Source: Solirubrobacteraceae bacterium (lineage in GTDB: Bacteria > Actinomycetota > Thermoleophilia > Solirubrobacterales > Solirubrobacteraceae). From it: a DNA stretch of 64,000 nucleotides. Positions 32,121 through 41,352 of this stretch are shown piece by piece. The stretch covers positions 1 to 64,000 of the forward strand of contig JAICYC010000003.1 of NCBI GenBank assembly GCA_025934395.1, in the 5' to 3' direction. The translations under genes were made by a program, and so were the position numbers. Under the pieces are notes generated by a model. It was not told the origin of the DNA and did not search any database. It was given only the letters and a program-made list of their open reading frames with translations. How positions within the stretch are numbered: position 1 is the first letter of the stretch; the number at the start of each line of letters is the position of its first letter.

Positions 32121-32191
32121 AGGCTAGTTCGACGGCGGCGCGCACGCGCACAGGCCGAAGCCGACGGGCGTGCGTCGCAGGTGGATAGCCT
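32121..32191. promoter_or_regulatory. Divergent leaderless promoters of menE and menB
   Basis: Identical -10 boxes TAGCCT face outward: 32126-32121 on the minus strand and 32186-32191 on the plus strand, each exactly 7 nt before its start codon (menE ATG, menB GTG). The 85-bp gap has no ribosome-binding sites. The symmetry suggests balanced expression of the two halves of the pathway. Confidence 0.5.
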
Positions 32192-32198
32192 TCGCGCC

Positions 32199-33050
32199 GT
32201 GAGCACCACCTGGACCAGCGCCGCGGACGGGTTCGAGGACATCCGCTACGAGAAGTCGGGCGGCCCCGACGCGGGGATCGCGAAGATCACGATCGACCGT
32301 CCGGAGGTCCGCAACGCGTTCCGTCCGCGCACGGTGATCGAGATCTCCCGTGCCCTGGAGCTCGCGCGGGAGGACCCCGAGGTGGGCGTGATCGTGCTGA
32401 CCGGCGAGGGCCCCGACGCGTTCTGCTCGGGCGGTGACCAGCGCGTGCGGGGCGACACGGGCTACCTCCCCGAAGACGCCGAGGGCCGGCTGGCGGCGGT
32501 GGGCCGCTTCCACGTCACCGACCTGCACGTCCAGATGCGCCGCCTGCCCAAGCCGATCGTGGCGATGGTGGCGGGCTACGCGATCGGCGGAGGCCACGTC
32601 CTGCACGTCGTGTGCGACCTCACGATCGCCGCCGAGAACGCTCGTTTCGGCCAGGTCGGCCCGCGCGTGGGCTCGTTCGACGGCGGCTTCGGGGCGAGCG
32701 TGCTCGCGAACCTCGTCGGCCCGAAGAAGGCGAAGGAGATCTGGTTCCTGTGCCGCCAGTACGACGCGCGGGAAGCGCTCGAGATGGGGCTCGTCAACAC
32801 CGTCGTCGCGCTCGAGCGCCTCGAGGAGGAGACCGTGCAGTGGTGCCGCGAGATGCTCGCCCTCTCCCCCTTCGCGCTGCGGATGCTGAAGGCGAGCTTC
32901 AACGCCACGGAGGACGGCTTCGCGGGACTGCAGCAGCTCGCACACGACGCCAACCTGCTCTTCTACGAGAACGCCGAGGCCCAGGAGGGCCGCGACGCCT
33001 ACAAGGAGAAGCGCCGGCCGGACTTCTCGCGCTTTCCCAAGCGGGCCTGA
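32199..33050 (+). CDS. menB: 1,4-Dihydroxy-2-naphthoyl-CoA synthase
   Basis: Crotonase-fold enzyme that closes the second ring of menaquinone from o-succinylbenzoyl-CoA. 283 residues with MenB-specific features: [20 protein letters not shown], the oxyanion-hole [46 protein letters not shown], and the C-terminal [32 protein letters not shown] start at 32199, 7 nt after TAGCCT. It leads menB-menA-menC on the plus strand. Confidence 0.97.
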   Translation: MSTTWTSAADGFEDIRYEKSGGPDAGIAKITIDRPEVRNAFRPRTVIEISRALELAREDPEVGVIVLTGEGPDAFCSGGDQRVRGDTGYLPEDAEGRLAAVGRFHVTDLHVQMRRLPKPIVAMVAGYAIGGGHVLHVVCDLTIAAENARFGQVGPRVGSFDGGFGASVLANLVGPKKAKEIWFLCRQYDAREALEMGLVNTVVALERLEEETVQWCREMLALSPFALRMLKASFNATEDGFAGLQQLAHDANLLFYENAEAQEGRDAYKEKRRPDFSRFPKRA

Positions 33051-33061
33051 GCTTGGGCGCG

Positions 33062-33949
33062 GTGCGCATATGGGTGATGGCGGCGCGCGTTCGCACGCTG
33101 CCCGCGGCGATCGCGCCCGTGCTCGTCGGCACCTCGCTGGCGCTCGGCGCGGGCACCTTTGAAGGGTTCGCGTTCGCGGCGGCGCTGCTCGGGGCGGTGT
33201 TCATCCAGGTCGGCACCAACCTGTCGAACGACTACTCGGACGCGCGCCGCGGCGCCGACACCGAGGACCGGCTCGGCCCGGTGCGCGTGACCGCGGGAGG
33301 CCTCGTGCCCCCCGGCCAGGTGTTGCTCGCGACCTACGTCACGTTCGGCCTGGCGGTGGGGTGCGGCGTGTACCTGATCGTCGTCGCGGGATGGGAGCTG
33401 CTCGCGGTCGGCGCCGCGTCGATCCTCGCCGGCGTGCTCTACACGGGGGGCCCCCGCCCGTACGGCTACGAGGGCCTCGGGGAGCTGTTCGTGTTCCTGT
33501 TCTTCGGCGTGGTCGCGGTGACGGGCTCCTACTTCGTGCAGATCCAGCACCTGCCGTGGGAGGCGTTCGTGACCTCGGTGCCGGTGGGGCTGCTCGCGGC
33601 CGCGATCCTCGTCGTCAACAACGTGCGCGACGTGGACACCGACGCGCGCGCGGGCAAGCGCACGCTCGCGGTTCGTCTCGGGCGCGAGCGCACCCGGGCG
33701 CTGTACGCGGCGATGCTCGCCGGCGCGTACGTGAGCGCGCCGCTGCCGTGGGTGTTCGGCTCCGAGACCGCCTGGCTGCTGCTGCCGTGGCTGACGATCC
33801 CGCTCGCGCTGCGGCTCGTGGCGCTCGTGCGCACCCACACCGACGGGCCCACGCTCAACGGGGCGCTCGCGCGCACGGGCGCCCTGCAGCTGGTGTTCTG
33901 CCTGCTGCTCGCGGCGGGGATCCTCGCCGGCGGGGGCGTCTCGGGGTGA
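33062..33949 (+). CDS. menA: 1,4-Dihydroxy-2-naphthoate polyprenyltransferase
   Basis: Membrane prenyltransferase (UbiA superfamily) attaching the isoprenoid tail. 295 residues with eight or nine hydrophobic segments. The first Asp-rich motif is NDYSDARRGADTEDR and the second NNVRDVDTDARAGKRTLAVRLG. Possible starts are TTG 33053, GTG 33062 and ATG 33077. I chose GTG 33062 (MRIWVMAARVRTLP), without a clear ribosome-binding site, 11 nt after menB. It overlaps menC by four bases. Confidence 0.95.
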   Translation: MRIWVMAARVRTLPAAIAPVLVGTSLALGAGTFEGFAFAAALLGAVFIQVGTNLSNDYSDARRGADTEDRLGPVRVTAGGLVPPGQVLLATYVTFGLAVGCGVYLIVVAGWELLAVGAASILAGVLYTGGPRPYGYEGLGELFVFLFFGVVAVTGSYFVQIQHLPWEAFVTSVPVGLLAAAILVVNNVRDVDTDARAGKRTLAVRLGRERTRALYAAMLAGAYVSAPLPWVFGSETAWLLLPWLTIPLALRLVALVRTHTDGPTLNGALARTGALQLVFCLLLAAGILAGGGVSG

Positions 33950-34983
33950 AGCTCGAGTGCGAGCGCACCGAGCTCGCGCTGGTGAGCCCGATGAGCGCTG
34001 CGCACGGCGAGGTCGACCGCCGCGTGCTGCTGCAGGTCCAGCTCACCGGCGAGGACGGCGCGGTGGGCTACGGGGAGGCGGCGCCGCTTCCCGGCTACGA
34101 CGGCTCGGACACGGGCGCGGTGGAAGCGGCGCTCCGCGGTTACGAGCCGGTGCTCGCCGCCGCCGAGCGCGAGGGCATGAACGGCCCCGCGGTCATCGAA
34201 GCCTGCCGCGCGGTGGCAGACATCCCGCAGGCGCTCGCCGCGATCGACCTCGCGCTGTGGGACCGGGCGGGCCGGCGCGAGGGGCGGCCGCTCGCGGCGA
34301 TGCTCACCGACGTGCCCGCCGCGACCGTGCCCGTCAACGCGACGCTCACCGCGCTCGACCGCGCGGGCGTCGCCGCGCAGGCGCACGACGCCTGCGCCGC
34401 GGGATTTCGCTGCGTGAAGGTGAAGGTGGGCATCGGCGACGACGCGGGCCGCGTGGCAGCCGCCCGTGCGGGCGCCGGCCCGGCGCTCGACCTGCGGCTC
34501 GACGCCAACGGCGCGTGGGGGGTCGAGGAGGCGGTGCGCGCGATCGACGCGCTCGCGCCCGCGGGGCTGGAGCTGGTCGAGGAGCCCACGCGCGGCCTGC
34601 GGGCGGTGCGCGAGGTGCGCGAACGCGTGCCCGTGCGGGTCTCGATCGACGAGACCGCCGGTGAGCCGGGGGCGCTCGGCGCGGGGGTCGCCGACGCCGT
34701 CTGCCTGAAGGTGTCGCGCTGCGGCGGGGTCGCGGCGCTGCTGGCCGCCGCGACGCTCGTGCGCGCGGCGGGCGCGGAGGTGTACCTCGCATCGACGCTC
34801 GACGGGCCGCTCGGGATCGCCGCGGCGCTGCACGCCGCCGCGGCGCTCGCCTCGCGGGGGCCCCTGCCGTGCTGCGGCCTCGCCACGCTCGCGCTGTTCG
34901 ACGGGGTCGCCGATCCGCTCCCCGCACGCGACGGGGAGATCGCGCTGCCGCCCGGGCCGGGGCTAGGGGTGGAGCCGCTCTAG
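33946..34983 (+). CDS. menC: o-Succinylbenzoate synthase
   Basis: Enolase-superfamily dehydratase making o-succinylbenzoate. 345 residues. Catalytic and metal residues are visible in the expected order: KxK in CVKVKVGIG, Asp in LRLDANGAW, Glu in LVEEPT, Asp in VSIDET and Lys in VCLKVSRCGG. Dipeptide epimerases share this pattern, but the position between menA and menH makes MenC the likely role. The GTG start overlaps the menA stop (GTGA). Its 3' end overlaps the convergent menH by 21 nt. Confidence 0.92.
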   Translation: MKLECERTELALVSPMSAAHGEVDRRVLLQVQLTGEDGAVGYGEAAPLPGYDGSDTGAVEAALRGYEPVLAAAEREGMNGPAVIEACRAVADIPQALAAIDLALWDRAGRREGRPLAAMLTDVPAATVPVNATLTALDRAGVAAQAHDACAAGFRCVKVKVGIGDDAGRVAAARAGAGPALDLRLDANGAWGVEEAVRAIDALAPAGLELVEEPTRGLRAVREVRERVPVRVSIDETAGEPGALGAGVADAVCLKVSRCGGVAALLAAATLVRAAGAEVYLASTLDGPLGIAAALHAAAALASRGPLPCCGLATLALFDGVADPLPARDGEIALPPGPGLGVEPL

Positions 34984-35691
34984 CGCCCTCGCCAGCTCGG
35001 CGGGGCTCTCCAGCGGCAGGCCGTGACCGCCGGAGATCACGACGTACGCGGACCCGGGCACCTCGCGCGCCGTTCGCTCGCCGAGCGCGCGGAACTTCGC
35101 GTCGCGCTCGCCCACGATCACGGAGGTGGGCATCGACAGCTCCGGGAGCCTGCCCCACAGCGGCGCCATCGCGCCCACGCTCAACCCTCGCAGCGCGGCG
35201 GCGAGCGCGAGCGGGTCGTTGCGGCGCTGATCCTCGCCCGCGCGCCGCCGCACGGGCTCGGGCTCGCCTGCGAACACGGGCTGGCTGCGCCAGCGCTCGA
35301 TCCACGCCTCGAACGAGGCCGACTCGAGCTCGTCGGCGAGCGCATCGTCGCGAGCCAGGCGCGCGGCGCGCTCGCCGGGGTCCTCGATCCCGGGGCTGCA
35401 CGAGACGAGCGCCAGCGCCAGCACGCGCTCGGGCGCCGCGAGCGCGACGTGCAGCGCCACGCGGCCGCCGAGGGAGTACCCGCACAGCACGAAGCGCTCG
35501 GGCGCGGCCGCGAGCACGTGCTGCACGCACGCGTCGAAGGTGATCGGGCGCCCGCACCCGGCCATCCGGCCGTGCCCGGGCAGGTCCAGCGCGAGCGGGC
35601 GGTAGCGTTCACGCTCGATCTGATCGCAGACGCCATCCCAGGCGCGCCTCGTGCCGCCGAACCCGTGGAGCAGGACGAGCGTCTCGGGCAC
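34963..35691 (-). CDS. menH: Alpha/beta hydrolase, probable SHCHC synthase
   Basis: 242 residues: LVLLHGFGGTRRAWD, the nucleophile elbow CGYSLGGRVAL with Ser, and a late His in ISGGHGLPLE, giving an intact triad pattern. The motif and length match MenH, which eliminates pyruvate from SEPHCHC. MenH-like hydrolases are hard to tell from other esterases, so the call rests on lying between menC and menD. TAGGAT (35703-35698) is 6 nt before the GTG start, so it should be leaderless, with the -10 box overlapping the menD ATG. Confidence 0.85.
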   Translation of the reverse strand: MPETLVLLHGFGGTRRAWDGVCDQIERERYRPLALDLPGHGRMAGCGRPITFDACVQHVLAAAPERFVLCGYSLGGRVALHVALAAPERVLALALVSCSPGIEDPGERAARLARDDALADELESASFEAWIERWRSQPVFAGEPEPVRRRAGEDQRRNDPLALAAALRGLSVGAMAPLWGRLPELSMPTSVIVGERDAKFRALGERTAREVPGSAYVVISGGHGLPLESPAELARALERLHP

Positions 35692-35697
35692 GACCGC

Positions 35698-35703
35698 ATC
35701 CTA
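35698..35703 (-). promoter_or_regulatory. menH -10 box overlapping the menD start codon
   Basis: TAGGAT on the minus strand ends 6 nt before the menH GTG, the classic leaderless spacing. Its first base pairs with the A of the menD ATG (35703), so the two divergent genes are separated by only 11 nt. No -10 box for menD is visible nearby, and its promoter would have to lie inside menH. Confidence 0.4.
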
Positions 35704-37541
35704 TGAGCCCGCCAACCGACACCTACATGCTGCTGCGCGCGTTCGTCGACGAGCTCGCGCGCTGCGGGATGCGGGCGGCCTGCACGTCGCCGGGGTCGCG
35801 CTCGGCGCCGCTGGTGCTGTCGCTCGTGGGCGAGCGGCGGTTGCGGTGCTACTCGCACGTGGACGAGCGCTGCGCGGGCTTCTTCGCGCTCGGCCTGGCG
35901 AAGGCGACGGGCGTGCCGGTGGCGGTGGCGTGCACGTCGGGGACCGCTGCGGCCGAGCTGCTGCCCGCGGCCGTGGAGGCTCGCGAGGCGCGCGTGCCGC
36001 TGCTGCTGCTGACGGCGGACCGCCCGGCCGAGCTGCGCGACAACGGCGCCGGGCAGGCGATCGACCAGCTCGGCCTGTTCGGGAGCGCGGCGAAGTGGTT
36101 CGTCGAGGTGGCCGTGCACGAGGCGGGCGAGCGCGAGCTGCGGTGGATCCGCACGCTCGCGTGCCGGGCGTTCTGGACCGCGCTGGAGGGCCGCCCCGGC
36201 GTGGTGCACCTGAACTTCCCGCTGCGCGAGCCGCTCGTCGGCGAGCTGGACCTTCCCGCGGACGCGACCGGGCGCGCGATGGGCGCGCCGTACGTCGCGC
36301 GCCCGCCCGCCGCCGCGGGCGCGGCGGCGCAGGCGCAGCTCGCGGAGCTCTTGGGCGGGGCGCGCCGGGGCGTGGTGGTTGCAGGCCGCCACGAGCGCAG
36401 CACCCCGCTCGGGGAGGCTGCGAGCGCGTTCGCGCAGGCGGCGGGATGGCCGCTGCTCGCCGACCCGATGTCCGGAGCGCGGCGCGGTGGCGCAGCGGTG
36501 GCGCACTACGACGCGCTGCTCCGCGACGAGGCGTTCGCGGGCGCGATCCGGCCCGACGCGGTGCTGCGCGTGGGCGACCTGCCGGTGTCCAAGCCGCTGC
36601 GCGCGTGGCTGGCGAGCCTGGAGGGCGTGCCGCAGACGGCGCTGGATCCCGACGGCGCATGGCAGGACCCCGACGCGGCGCTCGCGGAGTCGTTGCCGCT
36701 GGAGCCGGCGGGCGCGCTCGCCTCGCTGGCGGCGGCGGGCGTGCCCGGCGCGGCCGACCCCGACTGGCTGCAGGAGTGGACGAGCGCCGACGAGCGCGCC
36801 GCGGCGGCGATCGACGTTGCGCTACGCGGCGGGGGCGGCGCCACCGTGGGCGGCACCCTCGGCGAGCAAGGGCGGGCGGGCGGACGCGGCGAGGCGCTCA
36901 GCGAGCCCGTGATCGCGCGCGAGCTGGGCGTGCTGCTGCCGGCGGCGGCGACGCTGTTCGTCGCCTCCTCGATGCCCGTGCGGGACATCGAGACGTTCTG
37001 GCCCGTGCGCGAGGACCCTCCGCGCGTGCTCTGCAACCGCGGCGCCAACGGGATCGACGGGACCGTCTCGGCGGCGTTCGGCGCGGCGGCGGCGAACCGC
37101 GGGCCGGTCGTGCTGCTGATCGGTGACGTGACGCTCGCGCACGACATCGGGGGGCTGCTCGCGGCGAGGCGCCTCGGCGTGAAGCTCACGATCGTGCTGC
37201 TGGACAACGACGGCGGGGGCATCTTCGACTTCCTGCCGATCTCCCGCACGGGCGCGGCCCTGGCGGCGGACCCCTCCGCGCAGCCCGGCACCGCCGGCGG
37301 CGCGCTCGACATCTACAGCCGCCACGTGCTCACGCCCACCGGCGTCGACTTCTCGGCGGCCGCCGCCGCCTACGGCCTCGGCTACGAGCGTCCCGCCGAC
37401 GCTCGCGAGCTCCGCGGCGCCCTGGAGCAAACGCTCGCGGCGGACACCACGGGGGTGGTGCACGTGTGCACCGACCGCGGCGCCAACGTGCGCCTGCACC
37501 GGCGCGTGTGGGACGACGTCGCGGCGGCGCTCAGCCGCTGA
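35703..37541 (+). CDS. menD: SEPHCHC synthase (menaquinone synthesis)
   Basis: Thiamine-diphosphate enzyme joining isochorismate and 2-oxoglutarate. 612 residues with the three ThDP-family domains: N-terminal Pyr domain (CTSPGSRSAPLVLSLVG, HVDERCAGFFALGLAKATG, CTSGTAAAELLPA), a middle domain, and the C-terminal PP domain with NRGANGIDGTVSAAFGAA, LLIGDVTLAHDIGGL and LDNDGGGIFDFLP (the GD-x-N-like ThDP motif). ATG at 35703 has no ribosome-binding site. It converges with menF over 11 nt. Confidence 0.95.
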   Translation: MSPPTDTYMLLRAFVDELARCGMRAACTSPGSRSAPLVLSLVGERRLRCYSHVDERCAGFFALGLAKATGVPVAVACTSGTAAAELLPAAVEAREARVPLLLLTADRPAELRDNGAGQAIDQLGLFGSAAKWFVEVAVHEAGERELRWIRTLACRAFWTALEGRPGVVHLNFPLREPLVGELDLPADATGRAMGAPYVARPPAAAGAAAQAQLAELLGGARRGVVVAGRHERSTPLGEAASAFAQAAGWPLLADPMSGARRGGAAVAHYDALLRDEAFAGAIRPDAVLRVGDLPVSKPLRAWLASLEGVPQTALDPDGAWQDPDAALAESLPLEPAGALASLAAAGVPGAADPDWLQEWTSADERAAAAIDVALRGGGGATVGGTLGEQGRAGGRGEALSEPVIARELGVLLPAAATLFVASSMPVRDIETFWPVREDPPRVLCNRGANGIDGTVSAAFGAAAANRGPVVLLIGDVTLAHDIGGLLAARRLGVKLTIVLLDNDGGGIFDFLPISRTGAALAADPSAQPGTAGGALDIYSRHVLTPTGVDFSAAAAAYGLGYERPADARELRGALEQTLAADTTGVVHVCTDRGANVRLHRRVWDDVAAALSR

Positions 37542-38991
37542 GCAGCGGCAGCAGCGCCGCGAGCTTGATCTCCGTCTCGGCGAGCTCGCGCGCAGGGTCG
37601 GAGTCGCGCACGATGCCGTTGCCCGCGTAGCAGCGCGCGACGCTTCCCTGGAGCAGCGCGCAGCGCAGGGCGACGCAGAACTCGCCGTCGCCGGAGGCGT
37701 CGGTCCACCCGACCGGGCCGGCGTACCAGCCGCGGTCGAGCCCCTCCAGCGCGGGTATCAGCGGCGCGGCGGCGGCGAACGGCTCGCCTCCCACCGCGGG
37801 GGTGGGGTGCATCATCGCGACCAGCCCTAGCGTGTCGATCCGCTCGGCGAGCTGCGCGCGGATCGGCGTGGCGAGGTGCTGGATGTTGGCGATGCGCGCG
37901 AGGCCGGGCTCCGGTGCCGCGGTGACCCACACGGCGTGGGGTCGCAGCATGCGCTCGATGCGCCGCACGACGATCGCGTGCTCCTCGCGGTAGCTGCGGT
38001 CGCGCAGCATCTGCTCGCCGAGGTGGTCGTCGACGGCGGGGTCGGCGCTGCGGCGCGTGGAGCCCGCCAGGGCGAGCGTGCTCACGCGCTGGCCTTCGCG
38101 CCGCACGAGCAGCTCGGGGCTCGCGGCGACGAGCGTGGAGTCGCCGCGGCCGGCGCACAGCAGAAAGCAGCCGGGGAACTGGTCGCGCAGCACGCCGAAC
38201 ACGGCCGCGGCGTCGTACGGCGCGGGAGCGTGAACCTGGACTTCGCGCGCGAGCACGACCTTCTCCAGGCGGCCCTCGCGGATCGCACGCACGCCGCTTG
38301 CCACCGCCTGCTCGTAGTGCTCGGGGGGCATCGCGCTCGCCACCCGGAAGCGCCCCGTCGGCGCGGGGTCGAGCAGCGGCAGCGGCGCCTCTCGAAGCTC
38401 GGCCAGGCGGGCCGCCAGGCGCGCGTGCATCTGGTCGGGGTCGTCGTCGGGCGCGGCGAGCGCCGCGAGCACGAGACGGACGGGCGCCGCCCCGCGCGCA
38501 GCCTCGCGCTCGGGCGCGGGCGCGCGCACGAGGCTCACCTCCGGAACGGTCAGCGACGCGGGCTCGAACCCCTCCCAGTGGGGCGAGCGGCCGCCGTCGC
38601 CGGCGAACGCGAAGCCCCCCACCGCGATCGGGTCGCCGTGCTCGCGCCCGGCGGACGCCGCCTCGCGGGCGAGCGTGCGCCAGCGGCGGGCCACCGCCTC
38701 GATCCGGTCGCTGCCGTGGGCGGTGATCCGGACTGCCTCACCGAGGCACGCGAGCGCCGCGCGTCCGCGCTCGGGCTGCTCGAACAGGAACCAGTGCTCG
38801 CCCGTGCGCCTCGAGCAGGCCGCGACCGCAGCCGGGTCGGGCGCGCCCTGCAGCTCGGCGGTGAGCGTCGCGAGCGTCGGCTCGCCGCTGCGCCGGGCGC
38901 GCTCCACCGCCTCGGCGAGCACGCCGGCGAGCCGTCCCGCGTCGCGCTCCTGCAGCGCGAACGGGGCGGGTGAGCCGGCTCTGGTGGGCAA
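37531..38991 (-). CDS. menF: Isochorismate synthase
   Basis: Converts chorismate to isochorismate for menaquinone; a siderophore-type role is possible but less likely here. 486 residues: a variable N-terminal half (SPHWEGFEPASLTVPE) and a conserved C-terminal chorismate-binding domain with EKVVLAREVQV, LAGSTRRSADPAVDD, EHAIVVRRIE, HLATPI, HPTPAVGG and CVALRCALLQGSVARCYAGNGIV. It starts 3 nt after the ilvN stop, so it is read from the ilvBN transcript. It converges with menD. Confidence 0.93.
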   Translation of the reverse strand: MPTRAGSPAPFALQERDAGRLAGVLAEAVERARRSGEPTLATLTAELQGAPDPAAVAACSRRTGEHWFLFEQPERGRAALACLGEAVRITAHGSDRIEAVARRWRTLAREAASAGREHGDPIAVGGFAFAGDGGRSPHWEGFEPASLTVPEVSLVRAPAPEREAARGAAPVRLVLAALAAPDDDPDQMHARLAARLAELREAPLPLLDPAPTGRFRVASAMPPEHYEQAVASGVRAIREGRLEKVVLAREVQVHAPAPYDAAAVFGVLRDQFPGCFLLCAGRGDSTLVAASPELLVRREGQRVSTLALAGSTRRSADPAVDDHLGEQMLRDRSYREEHAIVVRRIERMLRPHAVWVTAAPEPGLARIANIQHLATPIRAQLAERIDTLGLVAMMHPTPAVGGEPFAAAAPLIPALEGLDRGWYAGPVGWTDASGDGEFCVALRCALLQGSVARCYAGNGIVRDSDPARELAETEIKLAALLPLLSG

Positions 38992-38994
38992 GCG

Positions 38995-39558
38995 TCAGGT
39001 CTCGCTGCGCCCGCGCGAGATCGCGATCTCGCCGGTGCGCATCATCTCGATCAGGCCGAACGGGCGGACCATGCTCTCGAACGCCGCGATCTTGTCGGTC
39101 GTGCCCGTGATCTCGATGATCACGGCGCGCTTGGTGACGTCGACGACCTTGCCGCGGAAGATCTCGGCGATCTGCATCAGCTCGCCGCGCTGGACGCCGT
39201 CGGCGGACACCTTGAACAGCGCGAGCTCGCGCGCCACGGTGTCGCCGGGCTCCAGGTCCCGGATCTTCAGGACGTTGACGAGCTTGTGCAGCTGCTTGGT
39301 GACCTGATCGATCGGATGCAGCGCTCCGTCGACCGTGAGCGTGACGCGCGAGATCTTGTCGTCCTCGGTCGGGCCGACCGTGAGCGTGTCGATGTTGAAG
39401 CCGCGCCGCGCGAACAGCCCCGCGATCCGCGTCAGCACACCGGAGCGGTTTTCGACGAGGATCGAGAGCGTGTGCTTGCGCCCCGTGCGCAGGCCGGCCG
39501 CCGCCTCGAGCTCCTCGAGGCTGAGGGGTTCCTTCGTGCCTGGTTCGCCCACGCCCAT
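38995..39558 (-). CDS. ilvN: Acetolactate synthase, regulatory (small) subunit
   Basis: 187 residues: about 28 extra N-terminal residues, then an ACT domain (LSILVENRSGVLTRIAGLFARRGFNIDTLTVG) that binds valine, and the C-terminal small-subunit domain (ELALFKVSA, AEIFRGKVVDVTKRAVIIEITGTTDKIAAF). ATG overlaps the ilvB stop by one base (TGATG). It activates IlvB and confers feedback inhibition. Confidence 0.96.
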   Translation of the reverse strand: MGVGEPGTKEPLSLEELEAAAGLRTGRKHTLSILVENRSGVLTRIAGLFARRGFNIDTLTVGPTEDDKISRVTLTVDGALHPIDQVTKQLHKLVNVLKIRDLEPGDTVARELALFKVSADGVQRGELMQIAEIFRGKVVDVTKRAVIIEITGTTDKIAAFESMVRPFGLIEMMRTGEIAISRGRSET

Positions 39559-41234
39559 CACCCCACCATCTCGCGCGCGGCCGAGCCGGCGGGGATCATC
39601 GGGTAGGTGTTCTCCTCGCGCGTGACGCGCACGTCGACCACCACGGGGCCGTCGGTCGCGATCGCGCGCTTGAGGTCCTCGACGAGCGTCGACTTGTCGT
39701 GCAGGCGCATGCCCGTCGCGCCGTACGCCTCGGCGAGCTTGACGAAGTCGGGGAAGTCGCCCATGTCGACCTGGCTGTATTTGCGGTCCCAGAACAGCTC
39801 CTGCCACTGGCGGACCATCCCGAGGTAGCCGTTGTTCATGATGAACACCTTGATCGGGATCTCGTTCTGGGCGCAGGTTGCGAGCTCCTGGGCGTTCATC
39901 TGCACGGAGCCGTCGCCGGCCACGCACACCACGAGCTGATCGGGGCACCCCACCTGGGCGCCCATCGCGGCCGGCAGCCCGAACCCCATCGTGCCGAGCC
40001 CCCCGGAGTTGATCCAGCGGCGCGGCGCGGGGAAGTCGTAGTACTGGGCCGTCCACATCTGGTGCTGGCCGACGTCGCTCGTGATGATCGCCTGCCCGCC
40101 CGTGGCCTCGTAGATCGCCTGGATCAGGAACTGCGGCTTGATCTCGTTGTCGCTGGAGTCCTCGAAGCCCAGCGGGTGCTTGGCCCGCCAGCCCTCGATC
40201 CGGCTCCACCAGGCGTCGAGCCGCGCGGGGTCGGCGCCGATCGCGCGGTACTCCACCACGAGCTTGGAGAGGACGTGCTTGGCGTCTCCCACGATCGGGA
40301 TGTGCGCGGGCACGTTCTTGGAGATCTCGGCGGGGTCCACGTCGATGTGGATGAACTTGGCGCGCGGTGCGAACTCGGAGAGCTTGCCGGTGATGCGATC
40401 GTCGAAGCGCGCGCCCACCGCGCAGATCAGGTCCGCCTCGTCCATCGCGTAGTTGGCGGCGCGCGTGCCGTGCATCCCGAGCATCCCCAGCCACTGCGGG
40501 TGCGGCGCGGGAAACGCGCCGAGCCCCATCAGCGTGCAGGTGATCGGGAACCGGTCGCTCGTGACGAACTCGACGAGCTCCTCGGAGGCTTCCGCGTTCA
40601 CGACGCCCCCGCCCGCGTAGATCACCGGGCGCTGCGCCGAGGCGAGCGCCTTGGCGGCCTGACGGATCTGCTTCTGGTTGCCCTCGAGTTTGGGCTGGTA
40701 GCCGGGCAGGCGCACGTCGATCACGGGCTCGTAGGCGATCTCGGCGCGCGAGAGGTCCATCGGGATGTCGACGAGCACCGGGCCGGGCCGCCCGCTGCGT
40801 GCGATGTGGAACGCCTCGTGGATCGCGCGCGGGATCTCCTGGGGATCCTGGATCATCACCGAGTGCTTGACCACCGGCATCGTGATGCCGATCGTGTCGG
40901 CCTCCTGGAAGCCGTCGGTGCCGAGCAGCTCGGTGCGCACCTGGCCGGTGATGAACACCACCGGCACGGAGTCCATCATCGCGTCGGTGATCGGGGTGAG
41001 CAGGTTCGTCGCGCCCGGCCCGCTCGTGGCGAACGCCACGCCGACCTTGCCGGTCGCCTTCGCGTATCCCTCCGCCGCGTGGCCGCCACCGGCCTCGTGG
41101 CGGACGAGGATGTGCCTGATCCCGGCGTCCACGAACGCGTCGTAGGTGGGGAGGTTGGCGCCGCCCGGCAGCCCGAAGACGACGTCCACGCCCTCCGCCT
41201 TGAGACATTCCATGAGAGCATCAACCGCTCGCAT
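39558..41234 (-). CDS. ilvB: Acetolactate synthase, catalytic (large) subunit
   Basis: ThDP-dependent enzyme making acetolactate or acetohydroxybutyrate. 558 residues: VDVVFGLPGGANLPTYDAF, RHEAGGGHAAEGYAKATGKVG with the catalytic Glu, the FAD-binding middle domain, and the ThDP motif CVAGDGSVQMNAQELATCAQNEIPIKVFIMNN. ATG at 41234 follows AGGAGG (41248-41243) at 8 nt. TGG-TACACT (41284-41276) is an extended -10, giving a leader of about 35 nt. No leader peptide is visible. Confidence 0.97.
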   Translation of the reverse strand: MRAVDALMECLKAEGVDVVFGLPGGANLPTYDAFVDAGIRHILVRHEAGGGHAAEGYAKATGKVGVAFATSGPGATNLLTPITDAMMDSVPVVFITGQVRTELLGTDGFQEADTIGITMPVVKHSVMIQDPQEIPRAIHEAFHIARSGRPGPVLVDIPMDLSRAEIAYEPVIDVRLPGYQPKLEGNQKQIRQAAKALASAQRPVIYAGGGVVNAEASEELVEFVTSDRFPITCTLMGLGAFPAPHPQWLGMLGMHGTRAANYAMDEADLICAVGARFDDRITGKLSEFAPRAKFIHIDVDPAEISKNVPAHIPIVGDAKHVLSKLVVEYRAIGADPARLDAWWSRIEGWRAKHPLGFEDSSDNEIKPQFLIQAIYEATGGQAIITSDVGQHQMWTAQYYDFPAPRRWINSGGLGTMGFGLPAAMGAQVGCPDQLVVCVAGDGSVQMNAQELATCAQNEIPIKVFIMNNGYLGMVRQWQELFWDRKYSQVDMGDFPDFVKLAEAYGATGMRLHDKSTLVEDLKRAIATDGPVVVDVRVTREENTYPMIPAGSAAREMVG

Positions 41235-41352
41235 CGCGCCGACCTCCTTTCCTGGTTTCACTGGGAAAAAACGCCAGTGTACCAGCGGGTTTCGGGCCGC
41301 AGACGGCGCCCACGGAGGCGCTCGCACGCGGGTCTGCGCACCCGGGCGCCCG

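Noticed and set aside
41235-41340. Leader peptide for ilvB
   Set aside because: The roughly 35-nt leader after TACACT contains no ORF with branched-chain codons; only a Shine-Dalgarno sequence is seen.
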